Source of the DNA: Candidatus Nucleicultrix amoebiphila FS5
GTDB lineage: Bacteria > Pseudomonadota > Alphaproteobacteria > Caedimonadales > Nucleicultricaceae
DNA: 64,000 bases
Reading direction: 5' to 3'
Assembly: GCF_002117145.1 (NCBI RefSeq)
Contig: NZ_CP008743.1
Span: 1,302,001-1,366,000 of the forward strand
How positions within the stretch are numbered: position 1 is the stretch's first letter; every line of letters begins with the position of its first letter. The notes beneath the pieces are model-generated. The model worked only from the letters and a program-made list of their open reading frames with translations. It was not told the DNA's origin and did no database searches. Position numbers and translations under genes: made by a program. Positions 1 to 7,586 of the stretch are shown here, piece by piece.

Positions 1-1072
1 CATATGTAACCGTCTCGGGATTAAAGTTATAGGGTTTTAAAACACTGGCCATAATCCCCACGAGCTGTAACTCACCATTGTCACCAATAATATACGCAGG
101 TCCGCCACTGTCTCCTTGTTCAGAATAAACCGTCGATGTAGCTTGTTTGAATAAATAAAAAGGGTTCTCAAGAGACGTTGTCTCCCAGGTTCTAAATTCT
201 TCGCGCTGACCCGCTTTTAGGGTTGTGAGTGAGTCAGTTAACTTCTCAAGAGTTTCCTCTTTTGATGAGAAAGCTTTAAGAGATGTTCTGGGCAAATATT
301 TTCTCAGCTGATCGAGCGCTAAGAACTTCATCTTCTTTTTTGTAGGATTTTTTTTGCTTTGAACGTGTAAGGCAATGCCTGACTCTAAAGTGTGAGAATA
401 ATCTTGAAAAGCTGCAGAAAAGCTGTTTTTTCCTCTCAGTTTGGTTATAACTTGCCCCCCTGCGCGTTTCACGCCATCTTCAAAGACATTATTCTGCATT
501 TTGGTTATGCCATAGCCCGCTAAAAAAACCGGCTGGGCAACCATTTGCTCGACGCTTAAGTTGCTTACTTTCGGAAGAGAGACATCGACAATGGCTTCAT
601 CTAAAATTCCAAAAACGTAGTCATTATCTTCGTTTGTGTCTTCTGGATTTGAATAATATAAATCTTGGATGCGACGAGAAACAGATGTGTTAGAGCCTTC
701 CATTGCCAGAAATAATTTCTGTGCTGTGTAAGTGTCAATGTGATCTTGAATTGCGTCTGGCGTTAACTTTAGATGTGGAGCTTCAAATTCTTTTCTAAGA
801 TCTGCATAAAGTGTAAGAAAGATGTGTTTTGCGCTAACAAATACGCGGCCCTCATACTCAACAGGAAGACCAATGGATTGGGCGGATAAAAGTACCGCTG
901 AGCCGAGAAGTTTTTCTGTGTCCCCCATACGCAGTCCAATGCGGGCTAACCCAGGGGCTTTCCCTCCATTTTTTATGATTGCTTCTTGATCATCGCTCTT
1001 AAAAGGAGTGCCTGCAAAAACCGTGGTTCCCGAAAGAATAAGAAGAATGAAAGAGAGTGATTTTAAAAACAT
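1..1072 (-). CDS. Exported trypsin-like serine protease, C-terminus cut by window edge
   Basis: The frame is open from an ATG at 1072 to the left edge (357 codons visible, no stop), so the C-terminus is missing. Residues 1-20 form a Sec signal peptide (MFLKSLSFILLILSGTTVFA). The chymotrypsin-fold triad can be read: His83 in SAKHIF, probably Asp158 in LDEAIVDVSL, and Ser322 in EQGDSGGPAY; AGYGIT around 185-190 matches the usual GWG block. The distance between Asp and Ser is long (about 160 residues, with lysine-rich sequence near 240-260), so an insertion in the second barrel is likely. It should act in the periplasm or outside the cell on peptide bonds; the substrate is unknown. The nearest gene upstream (stop at 1207) is on the same strand, 134 bases away. 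Family call is firm, role unknown. Confidence 0.85.
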   Translation of the reverse strand, partial: MFLKSLSFILLILSGTTVFAGTPFKSDDQEAIIKNGGKAPGLARIGLRMGDTEKLLGSAVLLSAQSIGLPVEYEGRVFVSAKHIFLTLYADLRKEFEAPHLKLTPDAIQDHIDTYTAQKLFLAMEGSNTSVSRRIQDLYYSNPEDTNEDNDYVFGILDEAIVDVSLPKVSNLSVEQMVAQPVFLAGYGITKMQNNVFEDGVKRAGGQVITKLRGKNSFSAAFQDYSHTLESGIALHVQSKKNPTKKKMKFLALDQLRKYLPRTSLKAFSSKEETLEKLTDSLTTLKAGQREEFRTWETTSLENPFYLFKQATSTVYSEQGDSGGPAYIIGDNGELQLVGIMASVLKPYNFNPETVTY

Positions 1073-1132
1073 ATTATATTTCTTTGTTCCTAAATTAAAA
1101 AAGAAGTCCATTAATATTAGTTAAAGATTTAC

Positions 1133-1182
1133 ACAAGACAATTTTCCTATTTGGCTATTTAAGCCTAAGATCACTGTCTTGT
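1133..1182. repeat. Inverted repeat between protease and secreted-protein genes
   Basis: ACAAGACA (1133-1140) and TGTCTTGT (1175-1182) are perfect 8-base inverted arms. A smaller GGCT/AGCC stem sits inside at 1153-1165. There is no clear T-run on either side, so a factor-independent terminator for the secreted-protein gene ending at 1207 is possible but weak; an operator for the protease gene starting at 1072 is the alternative. Confidence 0.3.
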
Positions 1183-1206
1183 GCAATCAATATCTTCGTA
1201 TCTCTT

Positions 1207-2856
1207 TTACCTATCGTAAAAGTTCAAATATTTTTGCTCTTGTGCATACCGTATTTCCGCATCGGTAAATCCACGTGACTTGAGGATGCGCGCGATAGGA
1301 TTTCGTTGAGCGAGTTCACGCAGTCTTTGACGCGCTTGATTAATCTGGTGCTCAAGAAGAGGGTTGTGCGTACCACTATGTTTTTGTTGATCCGTTAATT
1401 GTTTCAGTCCAGAGCGCACATCGAGCTCTTTGAACCATCTCATATAAATGGGTTCCATTTGGTTGTAACGACGCTCAATGCTATAGGTGTTTAAAGCCCT
1501 TTGGATGCTTTCTGGATCGTCAATGTCAACAAGCAAACTGCTTTCTTGTGGAGGTGATTTTGGCTTTTCTAGTACAATGATATCTGCACTCATTGTGCTT
1601 CTTTGTTGAGAATGGGGCTGCATGGGTCTCACTGAAACAACATCGTCAAAATAACGTTGATCTTCTGAAGAAAACGCGATGTCAGCGGATTGTAGAGATC
1701 CTTGATGTCTTCCTGAAGGAAAAACAAATACAGGTGCTTGATGGGTGGGCGCCACAGGTTTTGTCAAATCAATAATCTTTTTTTCAGTGCTTCTTTGCTT
1801 TTTTTTAGTTCTGCTTTCACTTTGCATTTGTGTTGATTGATCTTCCTCATCATCGATCTCTATTGTCTGTATTGGCTGAACCATCGTTGAGCTTGAAGTC
1901 CTCGAAACAGTAGGGAAATCCCTAGACGATGATGATGGGAATGATGACACGACAGGTAGGGGGAGTGGGTTAAAGCTTAGGCTTTGGCTTTGACTCACTG
2001 GAGTCCTTATTGGAGTAAGACTATAGTGAGCAAACCCAATCGGTGATGCGTGGTGGTGTTGAGGCTCAATACGGGTTAACTGTAATTTTAAACGAAATCC
2101 CTCATAACAACGTTGGTATGCAAATTGTGTTTCTGCATCATTGCGGCCTTCAGCAACATAATAGCTACTCTCCCCAATTTGCTTTGTTTTTTTGAACCTC
2201 AGAAGGTGTGCTTTTACGGTTGATCCTAACTCTCCCTCATCATGAATTGTTCCAAATTGATCGCACATTTGAAACTTAACACGGTAATGGGTGCCCTCAA
2301 TATTAACAACATCGCCATGGTGTGCGACGTAATCCAAAACAGGGCGTTCTAAAAGAGCTGGTGCTCCTTTGGAACGTTGATCGTAGGAAGGATCTATAGG
2401 TGGAAAAAATGAAGTATGGCGTAATTGACTTTGATATCGGGGGGCGTGTGAATCATTATCTTTCAAAGAATCTATAATCTGATGACGCGGAGCTCTGACA
2501 ATTCTACGGGGTTGTTGTATTTGTCCTAAATGACTTTGTATATCTGCGTGAAATACTTGAGGATGGATAGGTGCTCTTGTTGGAACAGTATCTCTTGTAT
2601 CTTCTTGGGACGTTGATCCAAAGAGGGATGAACTTAAAAATGACCCAACTGAATAAGCCATGGAACATAGCGTAGAGAAGAGACCTGATCCGCTAGCCGA
2701 TGGCGCTTGATAGATTTCATCAAGCGTACGTTTTTGGACCTGACGGATTGGGGGATGGCTTCTATCATCTTGATTGTGCCAACTGGCTTGAACAGAAGCA
2801 ATTGCTGTCGTTGATAAAGCAACAAACATTAAAGATCGAATGAACTTTGTTTTCAT
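1207..2856 (-). CDS. Secreted protein of a tandem paralogous pair (copy 1), SIM/NLS-like motifs
   Basis: No known family is recognised. The ATG at 2856 is preferred over one 11 codons upstream because AGAGGGG lies just before it and it begins a clean signal peptide (MKTKFIRSLMFVALSTTAIASVQA). The mature protein is about 525 residues, low in order and rich in Ser, Gln and Pro. It shares its N-terminal third (VPTRAP, RAPRHQIIDS) and its last 110 residues (DIDDPES, YSIERRYNQMEPIYM, ILKSRGF) with the next gene at 3055-4293. About 130 residues near 170-270 are absent from that copy. Around residues 331-365 TIEIDDEED is followed by RTKKKQRSTEKK and IIDLT, an acidic, basic, hydrophobic order seen in eukaryotic nuclear SUMO-binding proteins. 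That parallel is inference. Likely an exported, host-directed protein. Confidence 0.8.
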   Translation of the reverse strand: MKTKFIRSLMFVALSTTAIASVQASWHNQDDRSHPPIRQVQKRTLDEIYQAPSASGSGLFSTLCSMAYSVGSFLSSSLFGSTSQEDTRDTVPTRAPIHPQVFHADIQSHLGQIQQPRRIVRAPRHQIIDSLKDNDSHAPRYQSQLRHTSFFPPIDPSYDQRSKGAPALLERPVLDYVAHHGDVVNIEGTHYRVKFQMCDQFGTIHDEGELGSTVKAHLLRFKKTKQIGESSYYVAEGRNDAETQFAYQRCYEGFRLKLQLTRIEPQHHHASPIGFAHYSLTPIRTPVSQSQSLSFNPLPLPVVSSFPSSSSRDFPTVSRTSSSTMVQPIQTIEIDDEEDQSTQMQSESRTKKKQRSTEKKIIDLTKPVAPTHQAPVFVFPSGRHQGSLQSADIAFSSEDQRYFDDVVSVRPMQPHSQQRSTMSADIIVLEKPKSPPQESSLLVDIDDPESIQRALNTYSIERRYNQMEPIYMRWFKELDVRSGLKQLTDQQKHSGTHNPLLEHQINQARQRLRELAQRNPIARILKSRGFTDAEIRYAQEQKYLNFYDR

Positions 2857-2884
2857 AAATACCCCTCTACGATTCCCCACAGAA

Positions 2885-2914
2885 GTCATATGGGAGTATT
2901 TTTCAAACTTTCAA
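2885..2914 (-). promoter_or_regulatory. Candidate promoter of secreted paralogue copy 1
   Basis: On the minus strand TTGAAA (2914-2909) and TATGAC (2890-2885) are 18 bases apart. The segment from TTGAAA through TACTCCCATAT is conserved in front of the paralogue at 4293, which supports a shared promoter duplicated with the gene. Confidence 0.4.
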
Positions 2915-3054
2915 TGCGCTGACGATCTTAAGCCTATAACAATCTCATGATAAATAGAAAACTCTAGATTCTATTTAGTCATCAGGTGAATTTTCGATAA
3001 CAGGAAAAGCTTTAGCCTGTTCTCGTTACTTGTGCATACTATGCCTGATCTCTG

Positions 3055-4293
3055 TTATTTCTCGTAAAAATTTAAAAATCTTTGATCCCTAGCATAACGT
3101 ATTTCTTTATCATTAAACCCACGTGACTTGAGGATGGTGTAGATGGGGTTTGTACGAGCGAGCTCTATGAGTTTTGCACGTGCACTCTTTGTTTGATATT
3201 CAATTTGGCGTAGTTTTTCAGGGTCATCAGAGCCCCATTCATCATAAATCTTTTTATCTGCATAAGCCCTTTTAAGACCTGATTCTATACTAAGCTCTTT
3301 GTACCATTCCATGTAAATGGGCTCCATTTGGTTATAGCGACGCTCGATACTATATGTTCTTAAGGCTTTTTGGAGGCTTTCAGGATCGTCAATATCAACA
3401 ATTAAGCCGCTCCCTTGACGTGACGGCTGCGCTTTTTCTTCGACAATCATATCAGGGAGATCCTCGTCTATCTGAATCAAATGAGAGTGTGCCTGTTGCT
3501 GAACGCTTGAGAATGGACCTGAGGGCAAAATCAATATGTCTTCTTCATCTGTTTCAAAGGTAGGCGTAGTAAGATCAAGAATGATGGTGTTGTTCTTTTT
3601 TTGTCTTTTCTTGGGTCTTTCAGGAGTATTTCCCTGAGGTGCGTGATCGTCATTATCATCAATGATCAGGAGAGGAGCGTGGGAGGTTGAAGTAGACGTC
3701 CTAGATACACCTCCATAAGGTAAGCTTTGCGGCAATAAAATAGAATTCTGTGATGCAAAGTTTGAAGACTCTAAAAAGCTGGAGGGTTGATAGTGAAATG
3801 ATTCATCCGCAAATCCTTGTCCATTGGAAGGAGGATAGCCTTGTGTGAATGAATTACTTTGATATACATGAGCTTGTGGATATCTATCCGGAAATGAATC
3901 TATCAAGTGATGACGCGGAGCTCTTAAAACTCTCTGAGATTCTTGTTCTTGGTTATGGGTAAAATAATTCTGTACATCAGCTTGGAACAATAAAGATGAA
4001 CCCTGTGCTCTTGTTGGAACGGTGTCTCTTGCGTCTTCTTGAGAAGTGAACCCGAAAGAAGTGCGCAAAAATGAACCAAGGGAACTCAATCCTGAAGAAG
4101 CCAGAGAATATGTAGTCGATAAGAAGGTGTTACCGGTAGAAGGAGGGGTTTGATAGATATCATCAAAGGTACGTTTATTGGTTTGGGGTCTATGTGCAGG
4201 AGGTTGCTCATAATTCCAGCTTGCTTGCAAAGAAGGCAAAGCGGTTGTTGATAATGCAATAAACATTAAAGATCGAACAAACTTGGTTCTCAT
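3055..4293 (-). CDS. Secreted protein of a tandem paralogous pair (copy 2), SIM/NLS-like motifs
   Basis: 412 residues, paralogue of the gene at 1207-2856 and transcribed the same way just upstream of it. It has a near-identical signal peptide (MRTKFVRSLMFIALSTTALPSLQA), the same SQEDARDTVPTRA block and the same C-terminal domain ending ILKSRGF...LNFYEK. The middle is diverged and unstructured-looking. It contains a run of hydrophobic cores beside acidic residues: LLIIDDNDD (208-216), IILDLT (237-242), DEEDILIL (249-256), LIQIDED (272-278), LIVDIDD (297-303), with the basic stretch PERPKKRQKKN at 224-234 between the first two. Such arrays are typical of SUMO-interacting motifs beside a nuclear localisation signal; the functional reading is inference. 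The SIM-like cores are kept in both copies although surrounding sequence differs. Export is probable, target unknown. Confidence 0.8.
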   Translation of the reverse strand: MRTKFVRSLMFIALSTTALPSLQASWNYEQPPAHRPQTNKRTFDDIYQTPPSTGNTFLSTTYSLASSGLSSLGSFLRTSFGFTSQEDARDTVPTRAQGSSLLFQADVQNYFTHNQEQESQRVLRAPRHHLIDSFPDRYPQAHVYQSNSFTQGYPPSNGQGFADESFHYQPSSFLESSNFASQNSILLPQSLPYGGVSRTSTSTSHAPLLIIDDNDDHAPQGNTPERPKKRQKKNNTIILDLTTPTFETDEEDILILPSGPFSSVQQQAHSHLIQIDEDLPDMIVEEKAQPSRQGSGLIVDIDDPESLQKALRTYSIERRYNQMEPIYMEWYKELSIESGLKRAYADKKIYDEWGSDDPEKLRQIEYQTKSARAKLIELARTNPIYTILKSRGFNDKEIRYARDQRFLNFYEK

Positions 4294-4321
4294 AAAACAT
4301 ACTCCTATATTCCCTTATAGG

Positions 4322-4352
4322 TTTATATGGGAGTACGCATTCAACATTTCAA
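4322..4352 (-). promoter_or_regulatory. Candidate promoter of secreted paralogue copy 2
   Basis: On the minus strand TTGAAA (4352-4347) and TATAAA (4327-4322) are 19 bases apart, with the TACTCCCATAT block shared with the copy-1 upstream region between and over them. The -10 is good, the spacing slightly long. Confidence 0.45.
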
Positions 4353-4428
4353 TGATACCCAGCGCTTTAAGTCCCTGAGTAGGGAGCAAGGTTTTTAAAG
4401 AACCATAAAAATAGCTGTCCTCTATAAA

Positions 4429-4860
4429 CTAGACTAACTCAGCTGCAAGTGTGATCTTTACAGTTGATAAAGCGCGAGAGATAGGACACCCTGTTTTTGC
4501 TGATTGGGTACAGCGTTCAAAGTCTGCTTGTGAAAGTCCTGGGGCATGGACTTTGGTACTTAGGTTGATTTCGGTTAAAGCAAAACCTGTAGCGTCTTTA
4601 TCTAAGGTGACAGCTGCCGTTGTTTTAATAGATTCTGGGGGAAACCCTGCTTGCGTCAATAGAGCGGAGAGGGCCATTGAGAAACACCCCGCATGGCCGG
4701 CTGCAATCAATTCTTCAGGATTGGTGAGGGAGCTGTGCTCTGATGTACGTTCTTTAAAACTATAGGGGCCCTCAAAAACTTTACTCCCCAAGTGAATCGT
4801 TCCTTGGCCGTTCATAAGGTCTCCAGACCAGTGAGCGTCTGATTTTCGTGTAATTGCCAT
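4429..4860 (-). CDS. osmC: OsmC family peroxiredoxin
   Basis: 143 residues, the usual length for OsmC, which reduces organic hydroperoxides with a reactive cysteine pair. The two catalytic cysteines are visible in GHAGCFSMALS and KTGCPISRALS, and the N-terminus (MAITRKSDAHWSGDL) matches the OsmC start with its HW.G motif. The ATG at 4860 is chosen because GGGAG lies 6 bases before it; an ATG at 4863 is also possible but too close. The OsmC LTNPEELIAAGHAGCF block is intact. The protein is cytosolic and serves in oxidative or osmotic stress. It is 45 bases downstream of the phosphotransferase gene at 4906-5811 and may be read with it. The call is secure. Confidence 0.92.
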   Translation of the reverse strand: MAITRKSDAHWSGDLMNGQGTIHLGSKVFEGPYSFKERTSEHSSLTNPEELIAAGHAGCFSMALSALLTQAGFPPESIKTTAAVTLDKDATGFALTEINLSTKVHAPGLSQADFERCTQSAKTGCPISRALSTVKITLAAELV

Positions 4861-4905
4861 CATTGTCTCCCTTATCTTTTGATCCTTGATCATCGCAAAA
4901 TTGTA

Positions 4906-5811
4906 TTAATATTCTATGAAGGTTTCGGCTAAATGCAGCATTTTTTGAGGATCTCCCTTATCTTCAACAAACCATGCCGCCGAAAGCATAATGCGCAAAA
5001 ACACCCAATCTCTCACACGACTTTCATCAAGAGCGGCTAGGGTAGAAAGTTGCGTTATGCGTTTAAAAAGTAACGGTTTTATCGTGCGCGGGTCAGACAT
5101 TTCAGAATCACGAATCAGATCAAAAGCAGCAAGTTCAAACTCTGGTTCTCCTATAATGCCTTTCGGGTCGATGGCGAGCCATTCATGGCCATTGAGCAAA
5201 ATATTATCGTGATGCAAATCCCCATGAAGCACTAAATTTTCTTTCATTGTCTTTATTTGTTGATCTTTTAAATACTTTGCTTTTTTAAGCAAGAGCGTAG
5301 GAAGTTGATTTGAAGAAGAACAGTCCAGGACTTTAAACCAATCATTGATGTGAAGAAAATGCGTTAGGTCTTGAGGAGCTGCTTTTTTATGAAGCTTTTT
5401 CATCACGTCAACGTAACGTTCCATCGCTTTTTCTGGGTGCTTTAAATAGAGATCTTTTAAGGAATTTCCGGGGACAGCTTGCTGTAAAAGTAAGGCCTGA
5501 TACTCAGGATTGTCGTCGATGAGGATGATCGATCCATCGCCATCAAAATGTTTTAGGGCCCTTAGTTCTTCTTCCAGTGTCTTTTGATCACAACTTATTT
5601 TAATAACAACCGCACCATGGTGTTGATGCGTAGCCTTAACAACATAGTTATAGTTCATGGTTGTTACGGGCATAATATTTTCTAACTGCCAATACTCTTT
5701 CAGAATTAAGATCACTTTGGGAAGATTAGCCAACCACTGCTTCCCTCGATTGCCATACAGGGCAAGGATATTTTTCTCGAGGATATTCACGTGATTGGAA
5801 GGATTTTTCAT
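4906..5811 (-). CDS. Aminoglycoside/hydroxyurea phosphotransferase family kinase (streptomycin 6-kinase-like)
   Basis: 301 residues with the kinase-like phosphotransferase fold. The catalytic loop HGDLHHDN is at residues 196-203 and the metal-binding Asp is in AIDPKG near 215, followed by EPEFELAAFD; this last block is characteristic of the APH(6)/hydroxyurea kinase family. An N-terminal VVIKIS with a conserved Lys fits the nucleotide site. Members phosphorylate streptomycin or unrelated small alcohols; chromosomal relatives without selection often have unknown substrates, so a resistance role is not claimed. Its start overlaps the stop of the GNAT gene upstream (ATGA at 5811-5808), so the two are translationally coupled. 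Confidence 0.82.
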   Translation of the reverse strand: MKNPSNHVNILEKNILALYGNRGKQWLANLPKVILILKEYWQLENIMPVTTMNYNYVVKATHQHHGAVVIKISCDQKTLEEELRALKHFDGDGSIILIDDNPEYQALLLQQAVPGNSLKDLYLKHPEKAMERYVDVMKKLHKKAAPQDLTHFLHINDWFKVLDCSSSNQLPTLLLKKAKYLKDQQIKTMKENLVLHGDLHHDNILLNGHEWLAIDPKGIIGEPEFELAAFDLIRDSEMSDPRTIKPLLFKRITQLSTLAALDESRVRDWVFLRIMLSAAWFVEDKGDPQKMLHLAETFIEY

Positions 5812-6296
5812 GATCCCAATGAATACTGCATAATGGGCGCCATTTTCCCGGGCACGGTAATCATGGGCAAATCTCCAATTTTGAGAGCGCCCATGCGCGT
5901 ATAAAATCCAAAAGAATTAGGATCTGACCAAAACGTAAATTCTTTCCAACGCTTTTTCTTGGCCTCTGCAATGCAGTGACCCCACAAAAGACGACCATAG
6001 CCTTGACCAATAAATTTTGTATTCAAATGAAAATGATTGAGATGTATAGGATCTTCATCTGTTTTAAAAAGATAAAATCCCACTGTTTCTGCCTCTCTTT
6101 CCAGAATGAAACCAAAACCATTTTGAAAATAATTCTCATCATAAATACCAACAGCTTTCATGTAACGTTGAACGTCCTCTTCAGCATATCCCCAGTATTT
6201 TTTCCCTTCATAGATAATGGTATTAATAAGAGGTAAATCTTTGGGAGTTATGGGTCTATAATTGAAGCGTTGTTGGTGAGGGAGTGGAGGATTCAT
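5808..6296 (-). CDS. GNAT family N-acetyltransferase
   Basis: The ATG at 6296 gives 162 residues (MNPPLPHQQRFNYRPITPKD); a longer reading would overlap the O-antigen ligase gene by 83 bases and adds a non-homologous hydrophobic stretch, so it was not used. The GNAT signature is present: beta-strand FGFILEREAETVGFYLF, the acetyl-CoA pyrophosphate loop as FIGQGYGRLLWGHCIAEA, and a C-terminal FYTRMGALKIGD block. It acetylates an unknown small molecule or protein amine in the cytosol. It sits 4 bases after the ligase stop and overlaps the phosphotransferase by 4 bases, so the three genes form one operon. Two small-molecule modifying enzymes side by side suggest a detoxification or salvage pair, but that is a guess. 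Confidence 0.8.
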   Translation of the reverse strand: MNPPLPHQQRFNYRPITPKDLPLINTIIYEGKKYWGYAEEDVQRYMKAVGIYDENYFQNGFGFILEREAETVGFYLFKTDEDPIHLNHFHLNTKFIGQGYGRLLWGHCIAEAKKKRWKEFTFWSDPNSFGFYTRMGALKIGDLPMITVPGKMAPIMQYSLGS

Positions 6297-6300
6297 AGAG

Positions 6301-7497
6301 TTAAACCTTTTTATAAGGATGTGTTTTTTTCTGAGTGATGCCCAAAGAAAGTCCCAGAAAAGCAAAGAAAAGAATATTATCAATGATATCGCCTGATTTT
6401 AAGGCATTTATAAAGCAGAAAACGAGTACATAGAGGGGAACGGACCTCAATCCGGAAAGCCAAAATTTATAACAAGAGGTGATTAAGAGGAGCAAAAATA
6501 GAAGTAATCCCACTATTCCAGATTCAGCCATGATTTCGAGAAAAATATTATGAGGATGTAATTGAGGGTCATTCAGGGCTTGATACGTAGGCCACCCCCC
6601 AATGCCCAAGCCAAAAATTGGGGCGCTTATAAAGGCATGCCAGGCAGATTTGAAATATTCAAGTCTTTCTAAAATTGCACTATCCCCCTTGGGATGAAGG
6701 AGAGATTGAAGCCTTTCTAGGGAAGCCATAGGGGTTTCAAAAGAGGTCAGAAATTTAAAAGCTCCATACATCATCAATAAACTTAGGCTCATTAATGCTA
6801 GAAAAGAGAGGATTCTTTTTAAGTGCATCTTGTTTAAAAATATATAAAAAATAAGGGTGAACCCAAGGCTTAATAAAGGACCGCGTCCTCCTAAATGAAG
6901 CATTAAAAAAATTATAGCACCTGCTGCAAAGCTTGTAAGAATAGAAACAAGTCGAGTGTTGGATTTTTTGTTGAGATCTAAGAGGAGAAAAAAGCCAATA
7001 CCTAAGGTCTGACCTGTGACTAAATAGGTTGTGCCAAAGGCCATTTGAATCTGACCGGGGGTGAGAGCATAAATAGTTAATCCACCGATTAATGTGAGCA
7101 GAGAAAATAAGAGTGTTAGAGTTAAAAATCGCGCGAGTCTTAGGTCATCACTTCCTACGAGCAGGGATCCTGTGAAAAAGGCGGGCATTGTAAAGAGGAG
7201 TAGAAATATAGCTTTTGCCGCACCATTCACTCCAGCAATAGACCAAAAAGCTGACAGAATCATCCATAAAGCCCATGCAATAAAAAACCATTGGGGAGGC
7301 GTCATGTGAAGATGCAGATGTTTTTTTTGAAAATATAAAGACCCTCCAAGAAGGATAATAGGAAGACTTAATAGCAATCCCCAGTCTACCTCTTCAAAGA
7401 TTCTGCCTATATGCTTGTATTGATAAGAGAAAAGAAAAAGAATCAATAACCCTTCAAAACTGAAAGTGCTTTTCATAAAGGTCAAAATTTTATTCAT
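6301..7497 (-). CDS. O-antigen ligase family protein (WaaL/Wzy_C)
   Basis: 398 residues, about eleven to twelve membrane segments. The Wzy_C hallmarks are a GGRGPLLS loop with the conserved Arg near residue 205 and, after a long periplasmic loop, HPHNIFLE at 315-322 followed by MAESGIVGLL. Members transfer undecaprenyl-linked O-antigen to lipid A-core at the periplasmic face, or polymerise it or glycosylate proteins. A good AAGGAG lies just before the ATG at 7497. This is the only ligase or polymerase candidate in the window. The large glycan locus at 21.2-55.8 kb carries none, so this gene may serve that product although it is 14 kb away. Ligase versus polymerase cannot be separated by sequence alone. 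Confidence 0.85.
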   Translation of the reverse strand: MNKILTFMKSTFSFEGLLILFLFSYQYKHIGRIFEEVDWGLLLSLPIILLGGSLYFQKKHLHLHMTPPQWFFIAWALWMILSAFWSIAGVNGAAKAIFLLLFTMPAFFTGSLLVGSDDLRLARFLTLTLLFSLLTLIGGLTIYALTPGQIQMAFGTTYLVTGQTLGIGFFLLLDLNKKSNTRLVSILTSFAAGAIIFLMLHLGGRGPLLSLGFTLIFYIFLNKMHLKRILSFLALMSLSLLMMYGAFKFLTSFETPMASLERLQSLLHPKGDSAILERLEYFKSAWHAFISAPIFGLGIGGWPTYQALNDPQLHPHNIFLEIMAESGIVGLLLFLLLLITSCYKFWLSGLRSVPLYVLVFCFINALKSGDIIDNILFFAFLGLSLGITQKKTHPYKKV

Positions 7498-7533
7498 TTT
7501 TTCTCCTTACCTTATTAGGGGCAGTGTACATAG

Positions 7534-7562
7534 AAAAAAAGAGGCCCACCAGGGCCTCTTTT
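7534..7562. terminator. Bidirectional factor-independent terminator
   Basis: GAGGCCC (7541-7547) and GGGCCTC (7552-7558) form a perfect GC-rich stem with a four-base loop. A-run 7534-7540 lies to the left and T-run 7557-7562 to the right, so it can stop transcription in either direction. It separates the secreted-protein gene ending at 7587 from the ligase operon starting at 7497. Confidence 0.85.
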
Positions 7563-7586
7563 CTCGGGTCAGACTCGGTAAATTTT

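Noticed and set aside
4451-4765. 104-codon plus-strand frame inside osmC
   Set aside because: Antisense to a well-supported gene, no ribosome site, no family.
6297-6383. N-terminal extension of the GNAT protein (MIIFFSLLFWDFL...)
   Set aside because: Overlaps the ligase coding end, and the hydrophobic sequence arises from reading the ligase in another frame.
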